The notes beneath the pieces were generated by a model that was given only the letters and a program-made list of their open reading frames with translations, ran no database searches and was not told where the DNA came from. Positions 33,991-42,825 of a stretch of 64,000 nucleotides of DNA are shown one piece after another; position 1 is the first letter of the stretch; the number at the start of each line of letters is the position of its first letter. Both the position numbers and the translations under genes were made by a program. The DNA comes from Arthrobacter caoxuetaonis (GTDB lineage Bacteria > Actinomycetota > Actinomycetes > Actinomycetales > Micrococcaceae): NCBI RefSeq assembly GCF_023921125.1, contig NZ_CP099466.1:3472001-3536000 (forward strand). Reading direction: 5' to 3'.

Positions 33991-35982
33991 GTGCTCACAT
34001 TCTTCAATGCGCTGAAGCGCATTCTGGTGGGGCGTCCGTACGGCAATGAACAGCTCTCGCACACTCTCCTGCGCAAGCGGGTGGCATTGCCGGTCTATGC
34101 GTCGGACGCACTCTCGTCCGCGGCCTACGCGCCCGATGAAATCCTCCTGACCCTCGCGCTGGCGGGGGTCGCCGCGGTGACATTGTCCCCGTGGGTGGGC
34201 CTGGCCGTCATCATCGTGCTGCTCACCGTAGTGGCCTCCTACCGGCAGAACGTCCATGCGTACCCCTCCGGCGGCGGCGATTATGAGATCGCCAGCGAGA
34301 ACCTCGGGCGGCGGGCCGGTCTCACCGTGGGATCCGCACTCCTGGTGGACTACGTGCTGACCGTTGCCGTTTCCATGTCCTCAGCCGCGCAGTACCTGGT
34401 AACGGCTGTTCCTGTGCTGCACGGCCGGCAGGGCCTGCTGGCCGCAGCGGGGGTACTCATCCTCATGCTGGTGAACCTGCGCGGAATCCGGGAAGCCGGA
34501 AAGGTCTTCGCGTTACCCACCTACCTCTTCCTGGCCTCCGTGCTGGGAATGTGCGCCGTGGGTCTCATCCAATCCGCCACCGGGTCGCTGGCCCAGGCCC
34601 CGTCTGCCGAATTCGAACTCCTTCCGGAAGCCGGCATGGACGCCGGACTGACGGGATTGGCCGGCGCCTTCCTGCTCCTGCGCGCCTTCTCCTCCGGAGC
34701 CGCCGCACTGACCGGCGTCGAAGCGATCAGCAACGGCGTTCCCACCTTCCGCAAGCCCAAAAGCACCAACGCCGCCACCACGCTGCTCCTGCTGGGCGGT
34801 CTGGCAGCGCTCATGCTGGCTGGAATCCTGGCCCTGGCCAGCCTGGCCAAGGTCCACTTCGTGCAGGACCCGGCCACCCAGCTCCTGCTGAACGGGGAGC
34901 CGGTGCAGGGGTACATCCAGCACCCGGTGATCAGCCAGCTGGCAGAAACGGTTTTTGGTGACGGGTCCCTCCTGTTCTACATAGTGATTGGCGCCACCGG
35001 GCTGATCCTCGTCTTTGCCTCCAACACGGCCTTCAACGGCTTCCCCATCCTCGCCTCCGTCCTCGCGAAGGACGGGTACCTCCCGCGGCAGATGCGCACC
35101 CGCGGCGACCGCCTGGCCTTCAGCAACGGCATCATCGTCCTTGGGCTGGCGGCCCTGCTGCTGGTCCTGGTGTTCAACGCGGACGTGACGCGGATGATCC
35201 AGCTCTACATCGTCGGGGTATTTGTCTCCTTCACCGCCAGCCAGCTGGGAATGATCAGGCACTGGACCGCCAAGCTGCGCACGGAGCGGACAAAGGAAGT
35301 ACGGGCGCGGATGAAGCGCTCACGCGTCATCAACGCCTGCGGGTTCGGCATGACGGCGCTGGTCCTGGTCATCGTGATCGTCACGAAGTTCGAACACGGT
35401 GCCTGGATTGCGCTGCTGGCAATGGCTTTCCTGTACGTGGTCATGAACGGCATCCGCACTCACTACCAGTCCGTTGCCGAGGAACTTCGTGTGGAGGAAG
35501 ACCCCGAACTCCTGGCCCTGCCCAGCCGGGTCAACGCCGTGATCCTGGTATCCAAGGTGCACAAACCCGTGCTGCGGGCCCTCGCGTACGCCCGGGCCTC
35601 CCGGCCCTCCAGCCTGAACGCGATCATCGTGGACCTGGATCCGGAGGAAACGCAAAAGGTGATCGATGACTGGGAGCGGCTGAGGATCCCCGTGCCGCTG
35701 ACGGTACTCTCATCTCCGTACCGTGAAACTGTGTCCCCGGTCCTGGCCTACCTGCGTGAGGCACGCCGCAGTTCGCCGCGCGAACTCTTCGTCGTCTACA
35801 TCCCTGAGTACGTCGTCGGCCGCTGGTGGGAGCAGCTTGTCCACAACCAGACTGCCCTGCGAATCAAGGCGCGCCTGCACTTTGAGCCCGGCATCATGGT
35901 TGCCAGCGTCCCGTGGCAGCTGGCCTCCAGCCGGGATGCCGCTGCCAACCCTGCTGCAGGCGGCGGAGAGCCCCGTCTCTAG
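33991..35982 (+). CDS. APC superfamily permease, KimA-like (potassium or amino acid uptake)
   Basis: A 663-residue membrane protein: an APC core of twelve helices (about 30-450) and a 200-residue cytosolic C-terminal domain resembling a UspA-like module (VILVSKVHKPVLRALAYARASRP). LPVYASDALSSAAYAPDEIL and RQNVHAYPSGGGDYEIASENLG are typical of the KimA/YdaO potassium importers. The start GTG 33991 matches where relatives begin (FNALKRILVGRP). The frame is open to 33868 but without homology. Its 3-prime end overlaps the convergent hypothetical gene by four bases. Potassium as substrate is inferred from similarity. Confidence 0.82.
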   Translation: MLTFFNALKRILVGRPYGNEQLSHTLLRKRVALPVYASDALSSAAYAPDEILLTLALAGVAAVTLSPWVGLAVIIVLLTVVASYRQNVHAYPSGGGDYEIASENLGRRAGLTVGSALLVDYVLTVAVSMSSAAQYLVTAVPVLHGRQGLLAAAGVLILMLVNLRGIREAGKVFALPTYLFLASVLGMCAVGLIQSATGSLAQAPSAEFELLPEAGMDAGLTGLAGAFLLLRAFSSGAAALTGVEAISNGVPTFRKPKSTNAATTLLLLGGLAALMLAGILALASLAKVHFVQDPATQLLLNGEPVQGYIQHPVISQLAETVFGDGSLLFYIVIGATGLILVFASNTAFNGFPILASVLAKDGYLPRQMRTRGDRLAFSNGIIVLGLAALLLVLVFNADVTRMIQLYIVGVFVSFTASQLGMIRHWTAKLRTERTKEVRARMKRSRVINACGFGMTALVLVIVIVTKFEHGAWIALLAMAFLYVVMNGIRTHYQSVAEELRVEEDPELLALPSRVNAVILVSKVHKPVLRALAYARASRPSSLNAIIVDLDPEETQKVIDDWERLRIPVPLTVLSSPYRETVSPVLAYLREARRSSPRELFVVYIPEYVVGRWWEQLVHNQTALRIKARLHFEPGIMVASVPWQLASSRDAAANPAAGGGEPRL

Positions 35983-36599
35983 GCCCGCGGCAGCCCGCGC
36001 CCCGCGAGGACAGACTGGTAGGCGTATTCGGTAAGGCGCCCATCCTGCGCTGCCTGGACGACGGCGTCGAAGGACCCATCGCCCTCCTCGCTGTAAGGGA
36101 AGTGGATCAGCTCTGCGATGAGTTCCCATTCTTCGGCGATGCTGTCAATCAGCTCGCCGGGGGTCTCCTCCGGGCCGGGGCCTCCCCCAAGAACGGTCCA
36201 CGCCTGCTTGGGTACGCGGTAGGACTCAAGCCGGCCCAGGTCCGCTTCCAGCTCGTCCAGGGACGCGTACCTTGTCTCCGCCCCGGGAGGCACCGAGCCG
36301 TCCGGGGTGGCGAGCTGGCTGACGAATCCCGAGCTGACCGGATACACCGACGTCGGGACCGGCTCGCCTTCCTCCAGGTATGCCGGGAGCTGCGAGGGCA
36401 TCCAGTACCAGCAGTCACCCTGGTCCAGTCCTCCGGGCTGGTTACGCTCACTGATCCAGCCGCGGGCGGTCAGCAGGGCGTCACCTTCGTCGCTCACGAA
36501 GGACTCGGCGTCACCGAAAATCCGGTTCGATTCATGCTGGCTCCGGCGCGCCTGGCTCTTTTTGGCGGCGGCCTTCTTGCGGGGTTTGGACTTTGGCAC
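35979..36599 (-). CDS. Hypothetical protein with basic N-terminus
   Basis: A 206-residue soluble protein of unknown function. The first 25 residues are lysine/arginine-rich (SKPRKKAAAKKSQARRS). The rest is acidic and aromatic, with WYWMPSQLPAYLEEGEPVPTSVYP and a helical C-terminal part. The start ATG is 36599, 42 bases before the dnaB stop. No helix-turn-helix or catalytic motif is visible. The basic tail suggests nucleic acid or ribosome contact, but this is speculation. Confidence 0.6.
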   Translation of the reverse strand: MPKSKPRKKAAAKKSQARRSQHESNRIFGDAESFVSDEGDALLTARGWISERNQPGGLDQGDCWYWMPSQLPAYLEEGEPVPTSVYPVSSGFVSQLATPDGSVPPGAETRYASLDELEADLGRLESYRVPKQAWTVLGGGPGPEETPGELIDSIAEEWELIAELIHFPYSEEGDGSFDAVVQAAQDGRLTEYAYQSVLAGRGLPRA

Positions 36600-36640
36600 G
36601 GTATTGCTCCTGTGGGGCTTCGGCTGGACGCGCGGTCCGG

Positions 36641-38023
36641 CTAGAAGCCGGAGCCGCCTTCGACGGCCATGTTGGAGAAGCGTGAATAGTGGCCCTGGAA
36701 GCCCACGACGATCGTCTTGGTCGGACCGTTACGGTGCTTGGCCACGATCACGTCTGCTTCACCGGCGCGCGGGGATTCCTTGTCGTAAATGTCTTCACGG
36801 TGCAGCAGGATCACCATGTCGGCGTCCTGCTCGATCGATCCCGATTCACGGAGGTCGGAGACCATCGGCTTCTTGTCGGTGCGCTGTTCGGAACCACGGT
36901 TCAGCTGGGACAGCGCGATCACGGGGACGTCGAGCTCCTTGGCGAGCAGCTTGAGGGCACGCGAGAACTCGGAGACTTCCTGCTGGCGGGACTCCACCTT
37001 CTTGCCGGACGACATCAGCTGCAGGTAGTCCAGGACCACCAGTTTGAGGTCGTGCCGCTGCTTCAGCCGGCGGCATTTTGCCCGGATCTCCATCAGGGAC
37101 ATGTTCGGGCTGTCATCAATGAACAGCGGGGCGTCGTTCATCCGGCCCATGGTGGTGGCAATCTTGCCCCACTGCTCATCCTTGATGGTGCCCTTGCGCA
37201 GGTCCTGCAGGCCGATTGTTGCCTCGGCAGAGAGCAGGCGCATGGCGATCTCATTGCGGCCCATTTCCAGGGAGAAGAACACGGTGGTCATGTTGTTCTT
37301 GATCGCCGCGGAGCGGGCAAAGTCGAGTGCGAAGGTCGACTTACCCACGGCCGGTCGGGCCGCGATAACGATCATCTGGCCGCCGTGCAGGCCCTGGGTG
37401 AGTTCATCGAGCTCGTAGAACCCGGTGGGGACGCCGATCATGCCTTCGCCGCGGTGGCCGGCGGACTCGATCTCATCGACGGTGCCTTCGATGATGTCCT
37501 TCAGCGGAACATAGTCTTCGGCTGTCCGGCGTTCTGCCACGGCATAGACCTCGGCCTGCGCCGCGTTGACGATGTCGTCAACCTCCATGCCGTCGCTGGA
37601 GTAGCCCAGCTGGACGATCTTGGTTCCCGCGTCCACCAGCCGGCGCAGGACTGCGCGTTCCCGGACGATCTCCGCGTAGAAACCGGCATTTGCGGCGGTC
37701 GGCACGGACTGGATCAGCGTGTGCAGATAAGCGGGACCGCCAATCCGGCCGATTTCACCGCGTTTGGTCAGCTCATCCGAGATTGTCACCGCATCCGCTG
37801 GTTCGCCGCGGCCGTAGAGGTCGATGATGGCCTCGTAGATGGACTCATGGGCGGGGCGGTAGAAGTCCACCCCCCGCAGCACCTCGACGCAGTCGGCGAT
37901 CGCGTCCTTGGAGAGCATCATGCCGCCGAGGACAGACTGCTCGGCTACCAGGTCCTGCGGCGGAGTGCGGCCAAAATCGGAGTTGCGGGTCGATTCAGCG
38001 GCATCCGCCTGTGCAAGCGACAC
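36641..38023 (-). CDS. dnaB: Replicative DNA helicase DnaB
   Basis: Hexameric helicase that unwinds DNA ahead of the replication fork. The N-terminal domain opens with RTPPQDLVAEQSVLGGMML. The RecA-like domain has Walker A RPAVGKST (223-230), Walker B KLVVLDYLQLM and RESGSIEQDADMVILLHR. At 460 residues there is no intein. I take the GTG at 38021-38023, with AAAGG about nine bases upstream; the open frame to 38188 is not family-like. It is separated from rplI by 552 bases that hold a DnaA-box cluster, so it probably has its own promoter. Confidence 0.95.
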   Translation of the reverse strand: MSLAQADAAESTRNSDFGRTPPQDLVAEQSVLGGMMLSKDAIADCVEVLRGVDFYRPAHESIYEAIIDLYGRGEPADAVTISDELTKRGEIGRIGGPAYLHTLIQSVPTAANAGFYAEIVRERAVLRRLVDAGTKIVQLGYSSDGMEVDDIVNAAQAEVYAVAERRTAEDYVPLKDIIEGTVDEIESAGHRGEGMIGVPTGFYELDELTQGLHGGQMIVIAARPAVGKSTFALDFARSAAIKNNMTTVFFSLEMGRNEIAMRLLSAEATIGLQDLRKGTIKDEQWGKIATTMGRMNDAPLFIDDSPNMSLMEIRAKCRRLKQRHDLKLVVLDYLQLMSSGKKVESRQQEVSEFSRALKLLAKELDVPVIALSQLNRGSEQRTDKKPMVSDLRESGSIEQDADMVILLHREDIYDKESPRAGEADVIVAKHRNGPTKTIVVGFQGHYSRFSNMAVEGGSGF

Positions 38024-38221
38024 TATGGCCACCCTTTCCAAAAACGTTAGATCCATGGACCCGTCCGGCGGGCGCCCGTGTTGGCAGGACTGACTCAGTC
38101 CTAGCAGGCGGCACTGACAGCACCTCGCGCGCGGCACCGCCCTCGCCGCAACCATTTCCGGGTGCACCAATGAGGGAGTCCACCGCAACCGTAGCCCCGT
38201 ATGGCTGCCTCAACAAACGAG

Positions 38222-38470
38222 TTGTCCACAGGCCGTGTGGATACCGTGTGCATAACTGGGCGTGTCTTGTGCACAGGATGGGTATAAGGCTGTGGATAAC
38301 AAAATAGTTTTGCCCAAAACAAGGCTGTGACTAGGCGTTATGTTCGTCCACACCTGTGTATGACCACCTTTTTTGGTCAACATTCACCCTCAACCTTCAG
38401 GTTGACACCGGCAGGAAACGGGCATATGGGGCCCTTTATCCACAGTCGATATCCACATACTTGTGGAATT
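38222..38470. promoter_or_regulatory. DnaA-box cluster (origin-like) between dnaB and rplI
   Basis: Within 250 bases I count about nine DnaA-type boxes. Matching TTRTNCACA: TTGTCCACA 38222-38230 (+), TTATGCACA 38247-38255 (-), TTGTGCACA 38267-38275 (+), TTATCCACA 38291-38299 (-), TTATCCACA 38436-38444 (+). One mismatch: 38236-38244 (-), 38344-38352 (+), 38355-38363 (-), 38449-38457 (+). A two-mismatch copy lies at 38462-38470. Between the groups are AT-rich stretches (38295-38320, 38364-38380) and an inverted repeat TCAACC-TTCA-GGTTGA (38390-38405). No dnaA or dnaN is in the window. The rest of the 552-base gap (38024-38575) holds no gene. Confidence 0.8.
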
Positions 38471-38519
38471 ACTGGCGCTACTTAGGAAAGGAAGCCTGCG
38501 AAGCATTCCCCAAGCACGC

Positions 38520-38554
38520 AAAAACGCCCCCCGCCACAGGCGGAGGGCGTTTTT
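38520..38554 (-). terminator. Intrinsic terminator after rplI
   Basis: A GC-rich stem flanked by A5 and T5 tracts: AAAAACGCCCCCCGCC on one side and GGCGGAGGGCGTTTTT on the other, with a short ACA loop. On the minus strand it lies 22 bases after the rplI stop and ends in a run of T, a textbook Rho-independent terminator for the rpsF-ssb-rpsR-rplI transcript. Its symmetry would also block read-through from the other side. Confidence 0.9.
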
Positions 38555-38575
38555 CATCACGCTGTGCGCAACGTA

Positions 38576-39025
38576 CTAGCTGGCAACGACCTCGAGGTCG
38601 ATGACGGCTGCGACGTCGTCGTGCAGGCGGACGTTGGCCTGGAAGGAACCAACCGACTTGATGTGCGTCGGCAGTTCAACCTTGCGCTTGTCGATGCTGC
38701 CGAGGCCGGCGGCCTCAACAGCAGCGGCAACGTCAGCGGGCTTGACCGTACCGAAGAGGCGTCCGGACTCGCCGGCCTTGACGGTCAGCTTGACCGGCTT
38801 GGCGGAGAGAGCAGCGGCCTGCTTCTGGGCATCTTCCAGCGAAGCGTGCTCGCGCGCGGCGCGGGCAGCCTTGATGGACTCAACCTGCTTTTCGCCGCCC
38901 TTGGTCCAGGTCAGGGCGAAACCGCGGGGCACCAGGTAGTTACGTGCGTAACCATCCTTTACCTCGACGACGTCACCTGCAGCACCGAGACCGGTTACTT
39001 CGTGGGTCAGAATGAGCTTTGCCAT
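38576..39025 (-). CDS. rplI: 50S ribosomal protein L9
   Basis: Large-subunit protein bL9, which binds 23S rRNA near the L1 stalk and helps maintain the reading frame. The 149-residue product has the signature [22 protein letters not shown] at the N-terminus, the long connecting helix, and a C-terminal domain ending [15 protein letters not shown]. It is the last gene of the rpsF-ssb-rpsR-rplI operon, 18 bases after rpsR, with a terminator just downstream. Confidence 0.97.
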   Translation of the reverse strand: MAKLILTHEVTGLGAAGDVVEVKDGYARNYLVPRGFALTWTKGGEKQVESIKAARAAREHASLEDAQKQAAALSAKPVKLTVKAGESGRLFGTVKPADVAAAVEAAGLGSIDKRKVELPTHIKSVGSFQANVRLHDDVAAVIDLEVVAS

Positions 39026-39043
39026 GAGTTAGGTTCCTTTCCT

Positions 39044-39283
39044 TTAGCCGCGGCCAGCGCCGGAGTAAGGCAGGAGTGCAACTTCACGGGCGTTCTTGAT
39101 TGCCTGTGCGATCTTGCGCTGTTCCTGCACGGATACGCCAGTTACGCGACGAGCGCGGATCTTTCCGCGGTCGGAAATGAACTTGCGCAGCAATGCTACG
39201 TCCTTGTAGTCGATGACAGTGATGTCAGCGGCCTTCAAGGGATTGGACTTTGGTTTGGGCTTGCGAAGTTCAGCCTTAGCCAT
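39044..39283 (-). CDS. rpsR: 30S ribosomal protein S18
   Basis: Small-subunit protein bS18, partner of S6 on the platform. The 79-residue protein shows [49 protein letters not shown], the full family core. The start ATG at 39281-39283 has AAGGAG eight bases upstream; the longer open frame to 39322 is not used. None of the zinc-binding cysteines of some paralogues is present, so this is the zinc-independent form. Confidence 0.97.
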   Translation of the reverse strand: MAKAELRKPKPKSNPLKAADITVIDYKDVALLRKFISDRGKIRARRVTGVSVQEQRKIAQAIKNAREVALLPYSGAGRG

Positions 39284-39386
39284 CGTGGAGCTCCTTATGT
39301 CTAGTGGAGCCCGTGGATTCATTCCACGGGATGGGCTCGACGGCGGTTGCCGTCAGAGGTTGGCGCCTTGCGGCACCAGGTACTGC

Positions 39387-39944
39387 TTAGAAGGGCGGAT
39401 CGTTGGAATCCGGGCCGGCTCCCCAGCCGCCTGAGTTGCCGCCCGCAGGGGCGCCCCAGGGATCGTCCGCAGGTGCGGACTGCTGCTGCTGCTGGCCGCC
39501 CCAACCGGAGTTGGAGTTGCCGCCGAAGCCGCCGGAATTTCCAGCATTTCCACCGAAGCCACCGCTACCGCCGCCGGAGCGCTGGGTGCGGGTGACCTTT
39601 GCAGAGGCGTACCGGAGCGAGGGGCCGATTTCATCGACCTCGAGCTCCATGACGGTGCGCTTCTCGCCTTCTTTGGTCTCGTATGAACGGGACTTCAGGC
39701 GGCCCTGGCAGACGACGCGGGTTCCCTTGGTCAGGGATTCGGCGACGTTTTCCGCAGCTTCACGCCAGACCGACGCGCGGAGGAACAGCGTTTCGCCGTC
39801 CTTCCATTCGTTGGACTGCCGATCGAAGGTGCGCGGCGTCGAGGCAATGGTGAAGTTCGCCACTGCCGAACCGGACGGGGTGAACCGGAGTTCCGGATCA
39901 TTCGTCAGGTTTCCGACCACGGTGATCGTTGTCTCGCCTGCCAT
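39387..39944 (-). CDS. ssb: Single-stranded DNA-binding protein
   Basis: Coats single-stranded DNA in replication and repair. The 185-residue protein has the OB fold at 1-115 ([30 protein letters not shown], then [30 protein letters not shown]). A Gly/Asn/Gln-rich linker with a QQQQQ run follows, and the acidic tip is DSNDPPF, which recruits partner proteins. It is in the usual place between rpsF and rpsR. A 103-base gap separates it from rpsR. Confidence 0.97.
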   Translation of the reverse strand: MAGETTITVVGNLTNDPELRFTPSGSAVANFTIASTPRTFDRQSNEWKDGETLFLRASVWREAAENVAESLTKGTRVVCQGRLKSRSYETKEGEKRTVMELEVDEIGPSLRYASAKVTRTQRSGGGSGGFGGNAGNSGGFGGNSNSGWGGQQQQQSAPADDPWGAPAGGNSGGWGAGPDSNDPPF

Positions 39945-40011
39945 GTATGCCTCCTGGTGTCTCGGCCCGGGTGAGCGGGCCTTTCATTGACGAATAAAGG
40001 GTGGGCCGAAA

Positions 40012-40317
40012 CTACTCGGCGACAACCTTCTGGTCTTCGGGGCGGATGATCTTGGTGCGCAGGATGGTCTCGTTGAGGCCAAGCTGGCGGTCAAGTTCAG
40101 CAGCTGCTGCAGGGCTGGCGGTGAAGTTAACCACCGCGTAGATGCCTTCAGCCTTCTTCTTGATTTCGTAGGCCAGGCGGCGACGGCCCCAGATGTCGAC
40201 CTTGTCGACGGTTCCACCGTCGTTGCGGACAACATTGAGGAACTTGTCGAGCGAAGGCTCCACGGTACGCTCTTCGACCTCGGGGTCGATGATTACCATC
40301 AGTTCATAAGCACGCAT
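40012..40317 (-). CDS. rpsF: 30S ribosomal protein S6
   Basis: Small-subunit protein bS6, which binds S18. The 101-residue protein begins [16 protein letters not shown] and contains the conserved [18 protein letters not shown]. The start ATG is at 40315-40317. A strong AAAGGAGGTG Shine-Dalgarno lies upstream, and a leader structure appears able to hide it. It is the first gene of the operon with ssb, rpsR and rplI. Confidence 0.97.
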   Translation of the reverse strand: MRAYELMVIIDPEVEERTVEPSLDKFLNVVRNDGGTVDKVDIWGRRRLAYEIKKKAEGIYAVVNFTASPAAAAELDRQLGLNETILRTKIIRPEDQKVVAE

Positions 40318-40327
40318 TTGTGAACCC

Positions 40328-40372
40328 ACCTCCTTTGGGCTATACGGTCACGGTATTTCCGTAACAGGAGGT
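40328..40372 (-). promoter_or_regulatory. rpsF: rpsF leader element sequestering the Shine-Dalgarno sequence
   Basis: In the minus-strand RNA, ACCUCC (40367-40372) can pair with GGAGGU (40328-40333), which is the core of the rpsF ribosome-binding site. Between them is a small hairpin of ACGG and CCGU (40350-40353 with 40359-40362), followed by the unpaired sequence GACCGUAUAG. S6:S18 is known to bind leader RNAs through a CCG-containing bulge in many bacteria, so this is a plausible autoregulatory site. The pairing is seen by eye; binding is inferred. Confidence 0.55.
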
Positions 40373-40530
40373 TCTTTAGCGTTGTCTTTGCTCCCTGCGC
40401 CGGCGGATTACCCGCAGCACGCACAGAACCTGCCAGCCATAGCCGACAGCACAGACTCCCCTATCCTATCGGATTTTCACCGGGGCAAAGTTCACCTGTG
40501 GACGGGTATCCGCCCCCTGCGCTCCTCCGG

Positions 40531-41808
40531 CTAGCGGGTGAAGAATAGCTCCCCGGCCTGGGAAAGCCGGTACGGATCGCTGACACCGGCCATCTCGCGG
40601 GCCGAATGCATCGAGAGCAGGGGAATCCCGACGTCGATGGTCCGGATCCCCAGCCGTGTCGCCGTCAGCGGCCCGATGGTGGAGCCGCAGGGAATCGAGT
40701 TGTTCGAGACGAACTCCTGGTAGGGCACCCCGGCTTCCCGGCACAGCCCGGCCCAGTACGCAGCGCCCGGTGCGTCGGTGGTGTACCGCTGGTTGGCATT
40801 GATCTTCAGCAGCGGGCCGCCGTTCAGGACCGGCCGGTTGGCGGGGTCATGGCGTTCGGCGTAGTTGGGGTGCACGGCGTGGCCTGCGTCGGCGGAGATG
40901 CAGAACGACGCCGCGAACGCGCGCTGCGCTTCGACGGCACCGGCGCCCAGCCCGGAGCTGATCCGCGCCAGGACGTCCTCGAGGAACGGTCCCGCAGCGC
41001 CTGACCGGCTGCCGGAGCCGACTTCCTCATGGTCGAAGGCGGCCAGGACGGCAATCGACCCGCCGGCCTTGGCGGCGGCAGCTGCCTCCAGCGCCTGCAG
41101 GCCGGCATGCACCGAAGAGAGATTGTCCAGCCGGCCGGAGGCGAAGAACTCCGCATTGGCGCCAAAGACCTGGGCCGGCTGGGTGTCGGCGGCAACGACG
41201 TCGTACCCGCCGATCTCCTCCCGGTCCAGGCCGGCCTTGGCTGCAAGGAGTCCCAGCAGGTCCGCTGACGAAGGATCGCCCAGGCCCCAGACAGGATTCA
41301 TGTGCTGCTGCTTATCCAGCAGCAGGCCCTCATTCACTGCGCGGTCCAGGTGGATGGCAAGCTGCGGGAAGCGCAGCAGCGGACCGGTCGCAACCAGGTG
41401 CTCGACGCCGTCGAGCGTCACCAGCCGTCCGGCCAGCTCCAGCTCCCGGTCCAGCCAGGAGTTCAGCAGCGGCCCGCCGTAGACCTCCACGCCCGCCTGC
41501 AGCCAGCCGAGCTTTCCGGTGGTGGAGGAAGGCTTGAGCTTGAACGTGGGCGAGTCGGTGTGGGTGCCGAAGATGTTAAAGCCGGTGGTCGGCGTGGCGT
41601 CCTCCGGAACGATCCAGGCAATGAAGGCGCCGTCGCGCACCACTGCATAACGGCCGGGTGCGGCCGGCCAGTTCGAGTCTTCGCGCAGCTCCGTGAAACC
41701 GACGGCCGCGAGCCGGTCCGCTGCGGTCCGCGCGGCGTGGAAGCTCGACGGCGAGGCGGCGACGTATTCGGCCAGGTCGGTGACGTGTTCGTGCGGCGTT
41801 GGATTCAT
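40531..41808 (-). CDS. apeB: M18 family aminopeptidase
   Basis: A 425-residue cytosolic zinc aminopeptidase that removes N-terminal residues, often acidic ones, from peptides. M18 landmarks with metal ligands are present: FGTHTDSPTFKLKP, AAFDHEEVGSGSRSGA, HPNYAERHDP and the C-terminal IDVGIPLLSMHSAREM. The start ATG is 41806-41808; the open frame to 41901 is not family-like. It lies alone between the ABC cluster and the rpsF leader; its 3-prime end is about 210 bases upstream of rpsF. Confidence 0.94.
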   Translation of the reverse strand: MNPTPHEHVTDLAEYVAASPSSFHAARTAADRLAAVGFTELREDSNWPAAPGRYAVVRDGAFIAWIVPEDATPTTGFNIFGTHTDSPTFKLKPSSTTGKLGWLQAGVEVYGGPLLNSWLDRELELAGRLVTLDGVEHLVATGPLLRFPQLAIHLDRAVNEGLLLDKQQHMNPVWGLGDPSSADLLGLLAAKAGLDREEIGGYDVVAADTQPAQVFGANAEFFASGRLDNLSSVHAGLQALEAAAAAKAGGSIAVLAAFDHEEVGSGSRSGAAGPFLEDVLARISSGLGAGAVEAQRAFAASFCISADAGHAVHPNYAERHDPANRPVLNGGPLLKINANQRYTTDAPGAAYWAGLCREAGVPYQEFVSNNSIPCGSTIGPLTATRLGIRTIDVGIPLLSMHSAREMAGVSDPYRLSQAGELFFTR

Positions 41809-41861
41809 AGTCCGATTCAACCAGAAACCGGGACCGGGAACGGGAAGCGGCGGACATAACA

Positions 41862-41901
41862 GTGGAGGGGAGCGCGGCCGTTCATCCGCGTTCCCCTCCA
41901 C
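41862..41901 (-). terminator. Hairpin terminator after the first ABC exporter cassette
   Basis: A 16-base inverted repeat, left arm 41862-41877 (GTGGAGGGGAGCGCGG) and right arm 41886-41901, with one G-T wobble and an eight-base loop. It lies downstream of the ABC permease stop (41950) on the minus strand and before the apeB start. A second, weaker stem (41914-41920 with 41929-41935) precedes it. No T-run follows. Confidence 0.65.
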
Positions 41902-41949
41902 CGGGTTTATGCAGCCCGGCCTTTGGCAGCCGGGCGGGCCCGTCAGGTC

Positions 41950-42825
41950 CTAGACGTCCCGGACCTTGTTCACAACCAGCGATGCGATCAGCAGCAGGAG
42001 GGCCCATCCACCCAGGACGAGCCCGCCCTCGAGCTGGTTCAGGGCACCGTCGGAAATGCTGGTGGCTACCAGCTGGGTTCCGGCACTGCTGGGAAGGAAG
42101 CGGGCGGCGTCGGGAATCCAGTCCGCCAGCCCGGAGATCAGCTGAACGATCACCGGCAGGACGAAGAGCACGCCGATGATGGTGACGACGCCGCCGGCCG
42201 TGCTGCGCAGCAGGGACCCGGTAGCAACACCCATCACCGCGATTGCGGCCAGGAGCGTTCCGGTGTTGATGATGCTGGGCAGTACCCAAGGGGCGTCCAG
42301 GCCGAAGTCAAGGTTCTCCGGTGCCAGCAGGGGCTGGCTGATCAGGAAGCTGGCAAAAGCCCCAACGACCCCGATGACGAAGGCAATAACCGCAGTGATA
42401 ATTGCCTTCGCGAGCAGCGCCGGCGTGCGGGTGGGAACTGCCACCATCGTGGAGCGGATCATTCCGGTGCTGTACTCGGAGGCAACAAGGACCACAGCGA
42501 GGGCCGCAATCAGGAGCTGGCCGAACAGCACGCCCGAGGCTGGTGTGTCATAGACCATGGCCTGCAGGTCCATGCCGGATCCAACGCCCATGGCCGGACC
42601 CATCGCGGGATCGTCCGAGAGCATCTGGGCGGTCGTCGCCCAGCTCCAGGCAACAAGTGCCGCGATCCCCACCATGACCACCAGCGTGGTGGCCAGCAGG
42701 ATCACAGTGGAAGGGACCGTGGTCACCTTGATCCACTCAGAGCGCAGGATCCGGGCGAAGTTCACGCCGCTGCCGTCGGGACGGGCTGCTCTGCGCGTGG
42801 GCGCGGGCGCGGTTGCGGTGCTCAT
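41950..42825 (-). CDS. ABC-2 type transporter permease (cassette 1)
   Basis: A 291-residue membrane protein with six helices. ILRSEWIKVTTVPSTVILLATTLVVM opens the ABC-2-type permease, and EYSTGMIRSTMVAVPTRTPALLAKA is the conserved cytosolic loop. It pairs with the ATPase gene that overlaps it by four bases. It is clearly paralogous to the permease at 43940 (same loop, same ends), so cassettes 1 and 2 come from a tandem duplication. Substrate unknown; relatives include bacitracin- and lantibiotic-type exporters. Confidence 0.87.
   Translation of the reverse strand: MSTATAPAPTRRAARPDGSGVNFARILRSEWIKVTTVPSTVILLATTLVVMVGIAALVAWSWATTAQMLSDDPAMGPAMGVGSGMDLQAMVYDTPASGVLFGQLLIAALAVVLVASEYSTGMIRSTMVAVPTRTPALLAKAIITAVIAFVIGVVGAFASFLISQPLLAPENLDFGLDAPWVLPSIINTGTLLAAIAVMGVATGSLLRSTAGGVVTIIGVLFVLPVIVQLISGLADWIPDAARFLPSSAGTQLVATSISDGALNQLEGGLVLGGWALLLLIASLVVNKVRDV

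Noticed and set aside
36641..38023. Intein in dnaB
   Set aside because: Inteins are frequent in actinobacterial dnaB, but this gene is 460 codons with uninterrupted helicase motifs.
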